This document shows, one piece after another, positions 43,272 to 52,285 of a DNA stretch of 64,000 bases. Below the pieces are notes generated by a model. It ran no database searches. It saw only the letters and a list, made by a program, of their open reading frames with translations, and was not told where the DNA came from. The DNA is from Parasedimentitalea marina. Lineage in GTDB: Bacteria > Pseudomonadota > Alphaproteobacteria > Rhodobacterales > Rhodobacteraceae. Both the position numbers and the translations under genes were made by a program. The stretch lies in contig NZ_CP033219.1 of assembly GCF_004006175.1 (NCBI RefSeq), forward strand, positions 3,968,001 through 4,032,000. The letters run 5' to 3'. How positions within the stretch are numbered: position 1 is the first letter of the stretch; every line of letters begins with the position of its first letter.

Positions 43272-44228
43272 TTAGAAGCTGAGTGCAACACCCAGGTCAG
43301 CCAGTGTGTTTCCGTTGTCGGAAGCAACACCACCTTTAAGGGTAACACCGCCACCCAGGCTGTGCTTGAAGCCAACACCGTAAGTCGCGTCAGCGTCGTT
43401 TGCGCCATCAGCAACCAGGGCTTGGATCGAAGTAGCCGAGGAGATTTCGTAGTTCATGGAAGCACCAACCGCAACGTCTGCGAATGCATCTGCATCGCCT
43501 ACAATTACGCTATAGCCAAACTGACCAAACGAACCGGAAACGGTCGCAACCCAGAATTCGCCAGCAGCGTCGTCGTCGCCGTATGCTGCGCCGACAGTTG
43601 TGCCGTTGAAGTCATAGCCAGCACCGATCTGGAATTCGTCGGTTGCAGCAACAGCAGCTGTTGTTACTGTTGTGTCACCGGCGGAGTCAGTGGTGGTCAC
43701 AGCAGCTTGAGCGCGTGTTTCGGAGTAGGAAGCCGCAACAGTGAAACCGCTAGCAGTGTAACGTGCTTTAACAGTTGTTGTGTCCTGATCGCCAGCACCG
43801 AAGCCACCGATTGGCAGACCGTTGCCATAGAATGGAGTGTTGTGCTCAACCAGAGCTGTCAGACCGATGCCGTAACCGTAGTAGTCTACAACGTCGCCCG
43901 AATCGATGACGTCGGATACGTTACCTACGTCAACGCGCAGACCTTCGTAGGATACTGCGAAACCAGCAGCACCAGGACCGCGGCCAGCGATTGCGTTGGA
44001 GCTATCTTCGTTCGATTCCAGACGGAAACGAGCTTCGAATTTTACGCCAGCGTCGGTGGTTGCGATGCCAGTGATGTTGATACGCATACGCTGCTCAACA
44101 CGTGTGGATTCAGCGTTGGACTCGTTGTAAGCCAGACCAAAACGAGCGGAACCGCCCAGATTGATTTCAGCAGCAGCCATACCGGCAGTGGCGATCAACG
44201 CAGTTGTCGCGAAGAGAATCTTTTTCAT
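43272..44228 (-). CDS. Rhodobacterales-type outer-membrane porin
   Basis: A 318-residue porin. The signal peptide (MKKILFATTALIATAGMAAA) is followed by the typical first strand (EINLGGSARFGLAY). The rest is an alternating beta-strand pattern with Gly/Asp-rich turns, and the protein ends in Phe (LADLGVALSF), the C-terminal signal for BAM insertion. It would form a trimeric general diffusion channel. An Ala/Thr-rich loop (TTTDSAGDTTVTTAAVAATD) around residue 175 is probably surface-exposed. Codon usage is strongly biased and a strong terminator follows, both consistent with high expression. The upstream gap holds a duplicated 10-bp motif. Confidence 0.94.
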   Translation of the reverse strand: MKKILFATTALIATAGMAAAEINLGGSARFGLAYNESNAESTRVEQRMRINITGIATTDAGVKFEARFRLESNEDSSNAIAGRGPGAAGFAVSYEGLRVDVGNVSDVIDSGDVVDYYGYGIGLTALVEHNTPFYGNGLPIGGFGAGDQDTTTVKARYTASGFTVAASYSETRAQAAVTTTDSAGDTTVTTAAVAATDEFQIGAGYDFNGTTVGAAYGDDDAAGEFWVATVSGSFGQFGYSVIVGDADAFADVAVGASMNYEISSATSIQALVADGANDADATYGVGFKHSLGGGVTLKGGVASDNGNTLADLGVALSF

Positions 44229-44319
44229 AATCTTTTTCCCTCGGGTTTAGATTTCTCTCAAACCAGCACGTTACGGCACAAGCTTGAGTACGATCCCCGT
44301 TTCGCTCTTTTGGGGGGTC

Positions 44320-44373
44320 TGGTGCAAGGGTCTGCTAAAGCGCCATTCTTTTCCCGCTAAAGTTGGTGCAAGG
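44320..44373. promoter_or_regulatory. Duplicated motif in the porin/DUF3576 divergent gap
   Basis: TGGTGCAAGG occurs at 44320-44329 and 44364-44373, 44 bp apart, and GCTAAAG at 44334-44340 and 44356-44362 between them. The arrangement suggests paired regulator sites in the 282-bp gap upstream of the porin gene. Confidence 0.45.
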
Positions 44374-44510
44374 ATGTCACAGTATATTAACGTTTGAAGC
44401 CGTACAGGCCCCCTACATACATAAGACTCATGAAGAATTAGCTTGTTGCAGCGCGGCGGCTTGGCTAGGACTGGACCGCAACCGAAGTTTGACACGGAAC
44501 TTGACCCAAT

Positions 44511-45017
44511 ATGCACTGGCTAACGAAGCTCGGAACGATATCGCTAATCACCTTGGTCGCCGGGTGCGGTGCCTTCAGCAATAAAGATGGCTCGCCAAAT
44601 AGATCGGCATCCAACAACGCCCCACCCGTACGTCCCGAGCGTGATTTCCAAGATGCAGTTACCTTTGATGACAGCGGCGAAACGATTTGGGATGCATTTC
44701 GGTCTTCTGATATTGAACAGACCGTTCAGGTCAACCGCTACCTCTGGGCCGCGTCCCTGGATGTTCTGGGTTTTCTGCCTGTGCAGTCAGTTGATCCCTT
44801 TACCGGGTTGATCATTACTGGCTTTGGCACCCCTCCAGGTGGCGGTCGATCCTACCGCGCCACGGTACATATCAAGGACCCGGCACTGGATGCGCGATCC
44901 TTGAATGTTGCCCTGCATTCCAAAGGTGGAGCTGTCAGTGCCGCTACGACCCGCGCGGTCGAAGATGCCATCTTGTCACGGGCCCGGCAGCTACGGATTG
45001 CCGATAAAAATCTCTGA
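44511..45017 (+). CDS. DUF3576 lipoprotein
   Basis: A 168-residue protein with a lipoprotein signal ([10 protein letters not shown], Cys19). The domain [35 protein letters not shown] is the DUF3576 signature; the protein ends with a predicted alpha+beta part. Function unknown, probably envelope-associated. In many alphaproteobacteria a DUF3576 gene precedes leuS, as here. No good ribosome binding site is seen. The stop codon lies within a hairpin flanked by direct repeats. Confidence 0.85.
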   Translation: MHWLTKLGTISLITLVAGCGAFSNKDGSPNRSASNNAPPVRPERDFQDAVTFDDSGETIWDAFRSSDIEQTVQVNRYLWAASLDVLGFLPVQSVDPFTGLIITGFGTPPGGGRSYRATVHIKDPALDARSLNVALHSKGGAVSAATTRAVEDAILSRARQLRIADKNL

Positions 45018-45050
45018 TCCGCTGCGCTCTGGATCATCGACAAAAATCTC
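45003..45050 (+). repeat. Hairpin flanked by 12-bp direct repeats
   Basis: GATAAAAATCTC (45003-45014) and GACAAAAATCTC (45039-45050) flank TGATCC-N10-GGATCA (45015-45036). The TGA is the DUF3576 stop codon. This compact arrangement could be a small inserted element or an RNA switch before the leuS-proximal terminator. Confidence 0.45.
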
Positions 45051-45060
45051 AGTATTACGG

Positions 45061-45086
45061 CGCCGGGTCTTGTACCCGGCGTTTTT
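45061..45086 (+). terminator. Intrinsic terminator directly before leuS
   Basis: CGCCGGGT-N5-ACCCGGCG is followed by TTTTT at 45082-45086. It is only 17 bp before the leuS ATG and immediately precedes its AAAGGA ribosome binding site. It terminates DUF3576 and may attenuate leuS. Confidence 0.85.
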
Positions 45087-45103
45087 ATTCAAAGGACCGC
45101 AAG

Positions 45104-47638
45104 ATGTCGCGTTACGAAGCCTCCAAAATCGAAGCAAACTGGCAAGCGGCCTGGGATAAGGCTGGAATCTTTCAGGCCAAGCGCACAGGCGACAAGCCGA
45201 AGTACTATGTGCTGGAGATGTTCCCCTATCCGTCGGGCCGCATCCACATGGGCCATGTGCGCAATTATACCATGGGCGACGTCGTCGCGCGCTATAAGAT
45301 TGCAACCGGCCATAACGTGCTGCACCCAATGGGTTGGGATGCTTTTGGCCTGCCCGCGGAAAACGCGGCAATCGCGATTGGCGGCCACCCCAAGGAATGG
45401 ACCTATAATAACATCGCCGACATGCGCGGCCAGATGAAGCCGCTGGGTCTGTCAATTGACTGGACCCGCGAATTTGCCACCTGCGACCCTGAATACTACG
45501 GCCAGCAGCAGGCCTTGTTCCTTGATTTCCTGAAGGCCGGACTGGTTTACCGCAAAAACGCCGTGGTGAACTGGGACCCGGTTGATCTCACCGTTCTGGC
45601 CAACGAACAGGTTGAGGCTGGCCGCGGTTGGCGCTCGGGTGCCCTGGTTGAACGGCGCGAGCTGACGCAGTGGTTCTTCAAGATCTCCGATCACTCCGAA
45701 GAATTGCTGGATGCCCTGGACGGGTTGGACAACTGGCCCGCCAAAGTGCGGCTGATGCAGGAAAACTGGATCGGCAAATCGCGCGGACTGCAATTCTCGT
45801 TCGAACGCACCGATGGCGACACCCCAATTGAGGTTTACACAACCCGCCCCGACACCCTGAACGGCGCCTCGTTTGTCGGCATCTCACCGGATCACCCGAT
45901 ATCCAAACAGCTGGAAGCAGACAACGCGGAACTGGCTGAATTTCTTGTGGAATGCCGCAAAGGCGGCACCACCGAGGAAGCCATCGAGACCGCGCCCAAA
46001 CTGGGCTATGACACTGGTATCAAGGTCAAACACCCACTGACCGGGGCCGAGCTACCGGTCTGGATCGCCAACTTTATTCTGATGGACTATGGCACCGGTG
46101 CAATCTTTGCTTGTCCGGCTCATGACCAGCGCGATCTCGATTTCTGCCGCAAATACGACCTGCCGGTGATCGACACTTTCTTTGCGCTCGACAATGACAC
46201 GCCGGTCGGAACCGAGGCCTTTGTGCCCGCCAAGTCTGAAAAGGTGCGTTGGGTCGATCACTTTGCCGGGCTGGATCTGGCCACTGGCGAAGATGCGGTC
46301 AACGCCACTGTCGATTTCGCCGAAAAGGCTGGTTGGGGTACTGGCGTAACTAAGTTCCGTCTGCGCGACTGGGGCTTGTCGCGGCAGCGGTTCTGGGGCT
46401 GCCCGATTCCCGTGGTGCATTGCGATGCCTGTGGCGTCGTTCCCGAAAAGAAAGAGAACCTGCCGATCGAGCTGCCCGAGGATGTCACCTTTGACAAACC
46501 CGGCAACCCGCTGAACTGGCACCCGACCTGGCGCGACTGTGCCTGCCCGTCTTGTGGTGAGCCCGCCAAGCGCGAAACAGACACCATGGATACTTTTGTC
46601 GATTCGTCCTGGTATTTCGCCCGTTTCACCGCCCCCAATGCCGAAACCCCGACTGATATGGCTGAGGCCGAGTATTGGATGAACGTCGATCAGTATATCG
46701 GCGGCATCGAGCACGCGATTCTTCACCTGCTGTACTCACGCTTCTTTGCCCGGGCGATGCAGATCACCGGTCACCTGCCCGAATCGGCGGTTGAACCGTT
46801 TGACGCGCTGTTCACTCAAGGCATGGTCACACACGAGATTTATCAGACCCGTGGCGAAAACGACCGCCCGGTCTATCACCTGCCCGAGGACGTAACCGGC
46901 GGCAAACTGGCTGACGGCAGCGAGGTCGAGATCATTCCATCGGCCAAGATGTCGAAGTCCAAGAAAAACGTGGTTGATCCAGCCTCGATCATCTCGGCCT
47001 ATGGCGCCGACACCGCGCGTTGGTTCATGTTGTCCGACAGCCCGCCCGAACGGGACGTGGAATGGACAGCCTCCGGCGCCGAGGCGTCTTATAAGCACCT
47101 GAACCGGGTGTGGAACCTCTGCGACAAGATTGCTGCCATGGACCCCGCTGCCAAGGGTCAGGGCGACGATGATCTGCTGCGGGCCACGCACAAGGCAATC
47201 GACGAAGTGACCAAAGGGATTGAAAGCTTTGGCTTCAATGCCTCTATCGCCAAGCTCTATGGCTTTGCCAATCTTCTGGCCAAATCCAAGGCCGGCGCAG
47301 CAGCGCAAAAACAGGCGATCATGACGCTTGCCCAACTGATGTCACCAATGACGCCGCACCTGGCCGAAGACATCTGGGCCCATCAGGGCGGTGAGGGTCT
47401 GGTCACGGTTGCGCCTTGGCCAGTGGCTGATCCGGCGATGCTGATCGATGAAACCGTCACCATGCCGATCCAGATCAACGGCAAACGACGCGCGGAAATC
47501 AGCGTGCCCAAGGACATGGACAAGGCTGAGGTTGAAAAACTGGCGCTGGCAACCGAAGCTGTGCAAAAGGCGCTGAATGGCAATGCGCCGAAAAAGGTAA
47601 TCGTTGTTCCGGGTCGTATCATCAATGTCGTTGCTTAA
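45104..47638 (+). CDS. leuS: Leucyl-tRNA synthetase
   Basis: An 844-residue class Ia synthetase. [15 protein letters not shown] contains HMGH, the CP1 editing domain spans roughly residues 220-420 ([20 protein letters not shown]), the LeuS-specific [10 protein letters not shown] follows, and [13 protein letters not shown] has KMSKS near residue 620. The C-terminal anticodon-binding and extension regions are complete. It charges tRNA-Leu. An intrinsic terminator abuts its ribosome binding site, so transcription must start within or just before that hairpin, or read through it. lptE overlaps its 3' end by 14 bp, giving a leuS-lptE-holA operon. Confidence 0.98.
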   Translation: MSRYEASKIEANWQAAWDKAGIFQAKRTGDKPKYYVLEMFPYPSGRIHMGHVRNYTMGDVVARYKIATGHNVLHPMGWDAFGLPAENAAIAIGGHPKEWTYNNIADMRGQMKPLGLSIDWTREFATCDPEYYGQQQALFLDFLKAGLVYRKNAVVNWDPVDLTVLANEQVEAGRGWRSGALVERRELTQWFFKISDHSEELLDALDGLDNWPAKVRLMQENWIGKSRGLQFSFERTDGDTPIEVYTTRPDTLNGASFVGISPDHPISKQLEADNAELAEFLVECRKGGTTEEAIETAPKLGYDTGIKVKHPLTGAELPVWIANFILMDYGTGAIFACPAHDQRDLDFCRKYDLPVIDTFFALDNDTPVGTEAFVPAKSEKVRWVDHFAGLDLATGEDAVNATVDFAEKAGWGTGVTKFRLRDWGLSRQRFWGCPIPVVHCDACGVVPEKKENLPIELPEDVTFDKPGNPLNWHPTWRDCACPSCGEPAKRETDTMDTFVDSSWYFARFTAPNAETPTDMAEAEYWMNVDQYIGGIEHAILHLLYSRFFARAMQITGHLPESAVEPFDALFTQGMVTHEIYQTRGENDRPVYHLPEDVTGGKLADGSEVEIIPSAKMSKSKKNVVDPASIISAYGADTARWFMLSDSPPERDVEWTASGAEASYKHLNRVWNLCDKIAAMDPAAKGQGDDDLLRATHKAIDEVTKGIESFGFNASIAKLYGFANLLAKSKAGAAAQKQAIMTLAQLMSPMTPHLAEDIWAHQGGEGLVTVAPWPVADPAMLIDETVTMPIQINGKRRAEISVPKDMDKAEVEKLALATEAVQKALNGNAPKKVIVVPGRIINVVA

Positions 47639-48176
47639 TCGCAGAACTCTGCTGGGACTTCTGGCGCCTTTGGCGCTGGCAGCTTGCGGCTTTACTCCAG
47701 TGCATGCCCCCGGTGGCACTGGCGACGCACTCTATGGCCAGGTTACGGTACAAGCCCCCGAGGATATTCCCTCGACCAGCGAAGTGGATTCCTACCTTCT
47801 GGTGGCGAATTTGGAACAACGTCTGGGACGCGGCGGCGCAGGTGCCTATCAACTGGATCTGACCCTCAGCACCCGTGACGAGGGCCAGGCGATTACCGAC
47901 GACAACCAAACGACTCGATACTCTATCGTTGGCAAAGCCGGTTTTGTGCTGACCCGCCAGTCTGATGGCAAAGTAGTCGCCAGCGGCGACGAAAACGCCT
48001 TTACCGGCTATTCGGCCACTGGGTCCACCGTTGAAACACTGGCCGGCGAACGCGATGCACATCGGCGATTGATGGTCATTTTGGCTGATCAGATAACCAT
48101 GCGCTTGTTGACCACAACGGATCTGTCCGCAGATCCAATCCCGCCATCAGCACCGCCTCTGGCCCCACCAGCATGA
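47625..48176 (+). CDS. lptE: LPS-assembly lipoprotein LptE
   Basis: A 183-residue lipoprotein with lipobox LALAACGF (Cys22) and the LptE/RlpB fold pattern: a strand ([12 protein letters not shown]), a helix with [13 protein letters not shown], and strands with [11 protein letters not shown]. LptE plugs LptD in the outer membrane during LPS transport. It overlaps leuS by 14 bp and holA by 4 bp (ATGA). The Pro-rich C-terminus ([11 protein letters not shown]) is a lineage feature. Confidence 0.9.
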   Translation: MSLLNRRTLLGLLAPLALAACGFTPVHAPGGTGDALYGQVTVQAPEDIPSTSEVDSYLLVANLEQRLGRGGAGAYQLDLTLSTRDEGQAITDDNQTTRYSIVGKAGFVLTRQSDGKVVASGDENAFTGYSATGSTVETLAGERDAHRRLMVILADQITMRLLTTTDLSADPIPPSAPPLAPPA

Positions 48177-49201
48177 AGCTCAGCCCGCGCGACGCCGAAG
48201 GCTATTTCAACCGCCCGGACCCGGACAAAACCGGGATACTCATCTACGGCGGTGATGCGATGCGGGTGGCGCTGAAACGCCAGCAAGTCCTGACCGCCCT
48301 GCTTGGCCCCGCCGCCGAGGAAGAAATGCGCCTGACCCGGATGGCTGCAAGCGGTTTGCGCAAAGATCCGGCCCAGTTGCTGGACGCGGTCAAGGCGGTC
48401 GGCTTCTTTCCTGGCCTGCGGGCAGTGTTTGTCGAAGAGGCCAATGATCAGGCCGCCCCTGCCATTCTGGCCGCACTGGACGACTGGGCCCCCGGCGACG
48501 CACAGATCATAGTGACTGGCGGCCAGCTGAAAGCCACCTCAAAACTGCGCAAAGGGTTTGAAGGCCACCGCAATGCCTATGCGGTAGGGATCTACGATGA
48601 TCCTCCCTCCCGGGCCGAAATCGAGCGCATCCTCGGATCAGCCTCTATTCGTGACGTCCCCAGCGACAGCATGTCGGCGCTGACCGATATCGCCAATGAC
48701 ATCGGCCCCGGCGATTTCTCACGGATGATAGAAAAACTGGCCCTGTATAAACACGGCGATGGCAACCCGTTGTCGTTGGACGATATCGATGCCGTCGCAC
48801 CGCAATCAACCGAGGCGGCGCTGGATGACGTATTGAACGTCGTCGCCGAGGGCCGCAGTGGTGAAATCGGCCCGCTGATCCGGCGGTTGCAATCGCAAGG
48901 CACCAACGCCGTCACCCTGTGTATTGGGGCCACCCGCCATTTTCGCACACTCTATGCCTGCGCCTCCCATCCCGGCGGTGCGGCGCAGGGCATTGGCCGG
49001 ATGCGCCCGCCGCTATATGGCAAACGTCGCGACCGGGTGTTGCGTCAGGCACAGGGCTGGGGTGTTGACCGGTTGGAAACGGCGCTGACGCTACTGACCG
49101 ACACTGACCTTCAATTACGCTCGGCAGGACAGACAGCACCAGCCTTGGCCCTGATGGAGCGCGCCCTGATCCGGCTGGCAATGCTAAGCCGCGCCCGCTG
49201 A
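48173..49201 (+). CDS. holA: DNA polymerase III subunit delta
   Basis: A 342-residue clamp-loader delta subunit. LIYGGDAMRVALKRQQVLTALLG corresponds to the N-terminal nucleotide-binding-like fold without a Walker A, VKAVGFFPGLRAVFVEEAND to the beta-clamp-opening region, and the rest is the helical collar domain. HolA opens the beta clamp in the replisome. Its ATG overlaps the lptE stop. Confidence 0.92.
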   Translation: MKLSPRDAEGYFNRPDPDKTGILIYGGDAMRVALKRQQVLTALLGPAAEEEMRLTRMAASGLRKDPAQLLDAVKAVGFFPGLRAVFVEEANDQAAPAILAALDDWAPGDAQIIVTGGQLKATSKLRKGFEGHRNAYAVGIYDDPPSRAEIERILGSASIRDVPSDSMSALTDIANDIGPGDFSRMIEKLALYKHGDGNPLSLDDIDAVAPQSTEAALDDVLNVVAEGRSGEIGPLIRRLQSQGTNAVTLCIGATRHFRTLYACASHPGGAAQGIGRMRPPLYGKRRDRVLRQAQGWGVDRLETALTLLTDTDLQLRSAGQTAPALALMERALIRLAMLSRAR

Positions 49202-49263
49202 TTGCCCTTGACCTTAGCGCCTGACCTTTCATTTTGAACACAAATCAAAATGCAGGAATCACC

Positions 49264-49857
49264 ATGTACAAACTTTACGGAAGCATCAAAAGCCGGGCTT
49301 TTCGCGTCTTATGGATGCTGGAAGAGATCGGTGAATCTTTTGAGTTTATCAACGCCAGCCCACATCACCCGGATGTGCTGGCACTGAATGCCTCTGGCAA
49401 GGTCCCGGTGCTGCTGGACGGCGACGCCGTGATCACCGATTCGACTGCGATTGTCACTTACCTGGCGGATAAACATGGCCAGTTCACCCATCCGGCAGGC
49501 ACTATAAAGCGCGCGCAGCAGGATGCCATGACCCAACTCGTACTGGATGAATTCGATTCGCTTTTGTGGACTGCTGCCCGCCATAGCTTTATCCTGCCGC
49601 AGGACAAACGTGTTCCCGAGGTGAAAGAAAGCCTGAAATGGGAGTTTGAACGCAATCTGGAACGCCTGGGCCAGCGTCTGTCCGGCCCGTTTCTGCAAGG
49701 CGACAGTTTCACCATCGCTGATATTATTGCGACCCATTGCCTGAACTGGGCGCTGGTTGCCAATTTCCCGGTCAGCGACAAGGGCATGCGCGCCTACGCC
49801 AAAGACATGCGTGAACGTGAGGGCTTCAAGCGGGCCTTTGCCCACCTGCAAGAATAG
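49264..49857 (+). CDS. Glutathione S-transferase family protein
   Basis: A 197-residue GST. The thioredoxin-like N-domain shows YKLYGSIKSRAFRVLWMLEEIG with Ser near residue 6 as the likely activating residue, NASGKVPVLLDGD (cis-Pro), and ITDSTAIVTYLADK (Glu/Ser-type glutathione contact). The all-helical C-domain follows (FTIADIIATHCLNW). The ATG at 49264 is supported by AGGA 7 nt upstream. The substrate is unknown. It is separate from the leuS operon by 62 bp. A ten-G tract lies just past the stop. Confidence 0.92.
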   Translation: MYKLYGSIKSRAFRVLWMLEEIGESFEFINASPHHPDVLALNASGKVPVLLDGDAVITDSTAIVTYLADKHGQFTHPAGTIKRAQQDAMTQLVLDEFDSLLWTAARHSFILPQDKRVPEVKESLKWEFERNLERLGQRLSGPFLQGDSFTIADIIATHCLNWALVANFPVSDKGMRAYAKDMREREGFKRAFAHLQE

Positions 49858-49868
49858 CAAACAAACGA

Positions 49869-49903
49869 GGGGGGGGGGAGCGCCGCCCACCGGTCAGGCG
49901 CTC
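49869..49903. other. G10 tract merging into a hairpin
   Basis: Ten consecutive Gs (49869-49878) run into GAGCGCC-N12-GGCGCTC. It lies between the convergent GST and BaiN-type genes. The hairpin may terminate the minus-strand transcript; the homopolymer is prone to slippage. Confidence 0.55.
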
Positions 49904-49953
49904 TCCGGATTCCGGCCCAATCAGGTCAGGCCCGTCGGCTCAAGTCTGTCGGT

Positions 49954-51156
49954 TCACCCTGCAGACACAGCCTCCGCGAGATACCGCGCAGCAGCACGCC
50001 CGGCCCAACGCCCTGTCGCCAGACACCCCGTTAGCAGATAGCCACCGGTCGGAGCCTCCCAGTCCAGCATTTCCCCAGCACAGAACACACCCGGCATCTT
50101 TTGCAACATCAAGCCCTCGTCCAGGGCACCGCGTGCCACACCACCCGCAGTCGATATCGCCTCGTCGATGGGCCGCAACCCGGCGTGTTTGACCGGCAAC
50201 GCTTTGATCACCTCTGCCAAATCCGAGGGTCTTTGCGGCAGTGGTCGGGCAAACTCTTGCAGCACAGCAATCCGCGCCGGATCCAGTTTCAACACCTTAC
50301 GCAGATGATTTGACAGGCTTGCCTTACCCCGAGACCGGGACAGCCGACGCTCGACTTCAATTCTGGACAGATCCGGCAGTAAATCCAGTGTCAGCGCAGC
50401 GCCGTCGCGCACCGCCGCACAGATCGCATAAATTCCGCCGCCTTCCAGTCCACGTTTCGAAATCACCGCCTCGCCGCGCGAGAACAACTCACCAGCCTGC
50501 AACGCGATGCCTTTTAGCGGCGCGCCAAACTGGGTGGCGATGTGATCGGACCAATCAACGACCAAACCGACATTTGCCGGCTGCAACGGTGTCACCGCCA
50601 CGCCCTGGTCTGCCAACAGTGGGGCCCACAGCCCATCCGAGCCCAGCCGTGCCCAACTTGCACCGCCCAGCGCCAACACGGTAACCTTAGCTGTGATCGT
50701 CTTTGTGCCTTCTGGTGTGTCAAACACCAATTCCGCTCCGGACCACCCCTGCCAGGACCACCGCGTGCGACGTTCCACACCTAAGGCGTCCAGCGCATTC
50801 AACCAGGCCCGTACCAGCGGTGAGGCCTTCATGACTTTCGGAAACACCCGACCCGTCGAACCGGTAAACAGGTCGATACCCAACCCACGCGCCCAGTCCT
50901 GTACTGCCTGCGAGTCAAATTCCTGTACCATCGGCGCCAGCCAATTCGCAGCCTTGCCATAGTTGATGATCAACTGATCAAAAGGTTCGTCCTTGGTCAG
51001 GTTCAACCCGGATTTGCCAGCCATCAACAGCTTGCGCGCAACCGAGGGCTTGGCCTCGACGATCAGAACGCTCTGCCCGGCCCGGCCCAACTCTTCTGCC
51101 GCCATCAGCCCCGCCGGTCCCGCTCCGATCACCAATGCATCATAGTTCATTGCCAT
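49954..51156 (-). CDS. BaiN/RdsA-family FAD oxidoreductase
   Basis: A 400-residue HI0933/BaiN-like flavoprotein. DALVIGAGPAGLMAAEELGRAG is the FAD-binding turn, VARKLLMAGKSGLNLTKDEP the family loop, TVLALGGASWARLGSDGLW the second nucleotide motif, and GVFCAGEMLDWEAPTGGYLLTGCLATG the C-terminal FAD contact. It belongs to the TIGR03862-like branch. The relative BaiN reduces bile-acid enones, but here the substrate is unknown. GAGGTAGGC supports ATG 51156. Confidence 0.9.
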   Translation of the reverse strand: MAMNYDALVIGAGPAGLMAAEELGRAGQSVLIVEAKPSVARKLLMAGKSGLNLTKDEPFDQLIINYGKAANWLAPMVQEFDSQAVQDWARGLGIDLFTGSTGRVFPKVMKASPLVRAWLNALDALGVERRTRWSWQGWSGAELVFDTPEGTKTITAKVTVLALGGASWARLGSDGLWAPLLADQGVAVTPLQPANVGLVVDWSDHIATQFGAPLKGIALQAGELFSRGEAVISKRGLEGGGIYAICAAVRDGAALTLDLLPDLSRIEVERRLSRSRGKASLSNHLRKVLKLDPARIAVLQEFARPLPQRPSDLAEVIKALPVKHAGLRPIDEAISTAGGVARGALDEGLMLQKMPGVFCAGEMLDWEAPTGGYLLTGCLATGRWAGRAAARYLAEAVSAG

Positions 51157-51528
51157 GCCTACCTCTTATCAACGCCCTGTTATGGCGCATTTTTTATGCG
51201 ATACTACGATCCACAAGACGCCCCATGCCCAGCCGGACCTGTCCGCAGCTCTATCGCCCGTTTCGCAGCGACGGTATAGACAGTCACTACCATCTGACGC
51301 CAAGATCGAAAGGCAGCAAGGAGCTGTCCTTGGCTCTGCTACACAACAACTACCACAGTGAGATCCACACGACAGACTGAGGTTAATCGGACACGGGTCT
51401 ATCATCCAATCTCGTTCCAGAGGCTCCACCTCCGGCTGGTTGCATTCATTTGCGAACCAGTCAAGCAGCCGCCGAAATGCTACGCTTGCGCACCGGACGA
51501 ACGACACCATTCCGCACGCCTGGCTCGC
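51157..51528. other. Intergenic region without recognised gene
   Basis: About 370 bp between the BaiN-type gene and the second structured repeat. Frames are open on both strands but show no family features. The minus-strand frame is rich in Cys, Arg and Trp, which is typical of a chance frame. It could be a decayed gene. Confidence 0.3.
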
Positions 51529-51663
51529 AATGCTCCCGCGCCCGCAGGTGATTTGGCTTTGCCAAACAACCTTGGCGGCCTTGGGCGTGGCGCCGCGCTT
51601 TGCGCGGCGCCACGCCCAACGGAAGGCGGTCATCACAGATGACCAACGACGGGCGGGAGCATT
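51529..51663. repeat. Structured multi-hairpin repeat element, copy 2
   Basis: The core 51533-51659 is homologous to 37397-37525. The outer stem is longer here: AATGCTCCCGC (51529-51539) pairs with GCGGGAGCATT (51653-51663), 11 bp. Hairpin 1 is AGGT-N2-TTTGGC-TTT-GCCAAA-N2-ACCT. Hairpin 2 is the same 18-bp palindrome (51581-51598 with 51602-51619, loop TTT). Hairpin 3 is GGTCATC-ACA-GATGACC (51628-51644), unlike copy 1 in sequence but alike in position. The element ends 4 bp before the stop of the enoyl-CoA hydratase gene. Confidence 0.85.
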
Positions 51664-51667
51664 TGAC

Positions 51668-52285
51668 TCAACTTGCCGCGCACATCGCAAGTATACGCTG
51701 CGCCAGTTCAGGTTCGGCAGCCAGACTATCCGCCATGAGGTCACGTGCGACCTGCATCAACTCTGCTGGATCTACGATTTGATCGACCAAACCAAAGTCA
51801 TAGGACTGCTGCGCCGTAATCTTTTGACCGCCAGCCAAAACAAGCTTGCATCGCGCCGGGCCCACCAGTGCCGCCATGCGCTTGGCATCCGAAGGCTGCG
51901 GTAAGTATCCCAACTTCATCACCGGGTAGAACACCTTGGCACTGGGCACCGCGATCCGCAGATCACAGGCCAGCGCCATACCGTTTGCCCCTCCCGCCAA
52001 TGTCCCATTCAGCGCTGCAACACTCAGGCAGGGCAAAGCTGCAATTGCCCCTGACAGCTGTTCCCAAAGGGGAGAGACAGCCAGCCCTGTCGCCGCCTCA
52101 TCCAGGTCAGCGCCGGCGCTGAATACCTTGCCGGTGCCGGTCAGGATTAATCCGCGCGCCTCGACTGCGCGGGTTGCAATTTCCAGCAACTCTTCCAACA
52201 TCCCTGTTGTCAGTGCATTGGCCTTGTCGGGCCGGTTGAGGGTCACAATCCAGAGCCCCGACCCTTCAACCGTCACATCGATCAT
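51668..52285 (-). CDS. Enoyl-CoA hydratase/isomerase family protein
   Basis: A 205-residue crotonase-fold protein. VTLNRPDKANAL is the N-terminal motif, VFSAGADLDE and LNGTLAGGANGMALACDLRIA the oxyanion-hole regions. It is shorter than the usual ~260 residues, lacking part of the C-terminal trimerisation helices. The usual catalytic Glu pair is not clearly kept (VPSAKVFYPVMKLGYLP), so the activity may be isomerase- or hydrolase-like. Its ATG overlaps the stop of the upstream SDR gene, so the two are co-translated. A structured repeat follows immediately. Confidence 0.87.
   Translation of the reverse strand: MIDVTVEGSGLWIVTLNRPDKANALTTGMLEELLEIATRAVEARGLILTGTGKVFSAGADLDEAATGLAVSPLWEQLSGAIAALPCLSVAALNGTLAGGANGMALACDLRIAVPSAKVFYPVMKLGYLPQPSDAKRMAALVGPARCKLVLAGGQKITAQQSYDFGLVDQIVDPAELMQVARDLMADSLAAEPELAQRILAMCAAS

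Noticed and set aside
51169..51744. A 191-codon minus-strand frame spanning the second structured repeat
   Set aside because: It runs through the palindromic element and into the enoyl-CoA hydratase gene. The Cys/Arg/Trp-rich product and lack of a start signal mark it as spurious.
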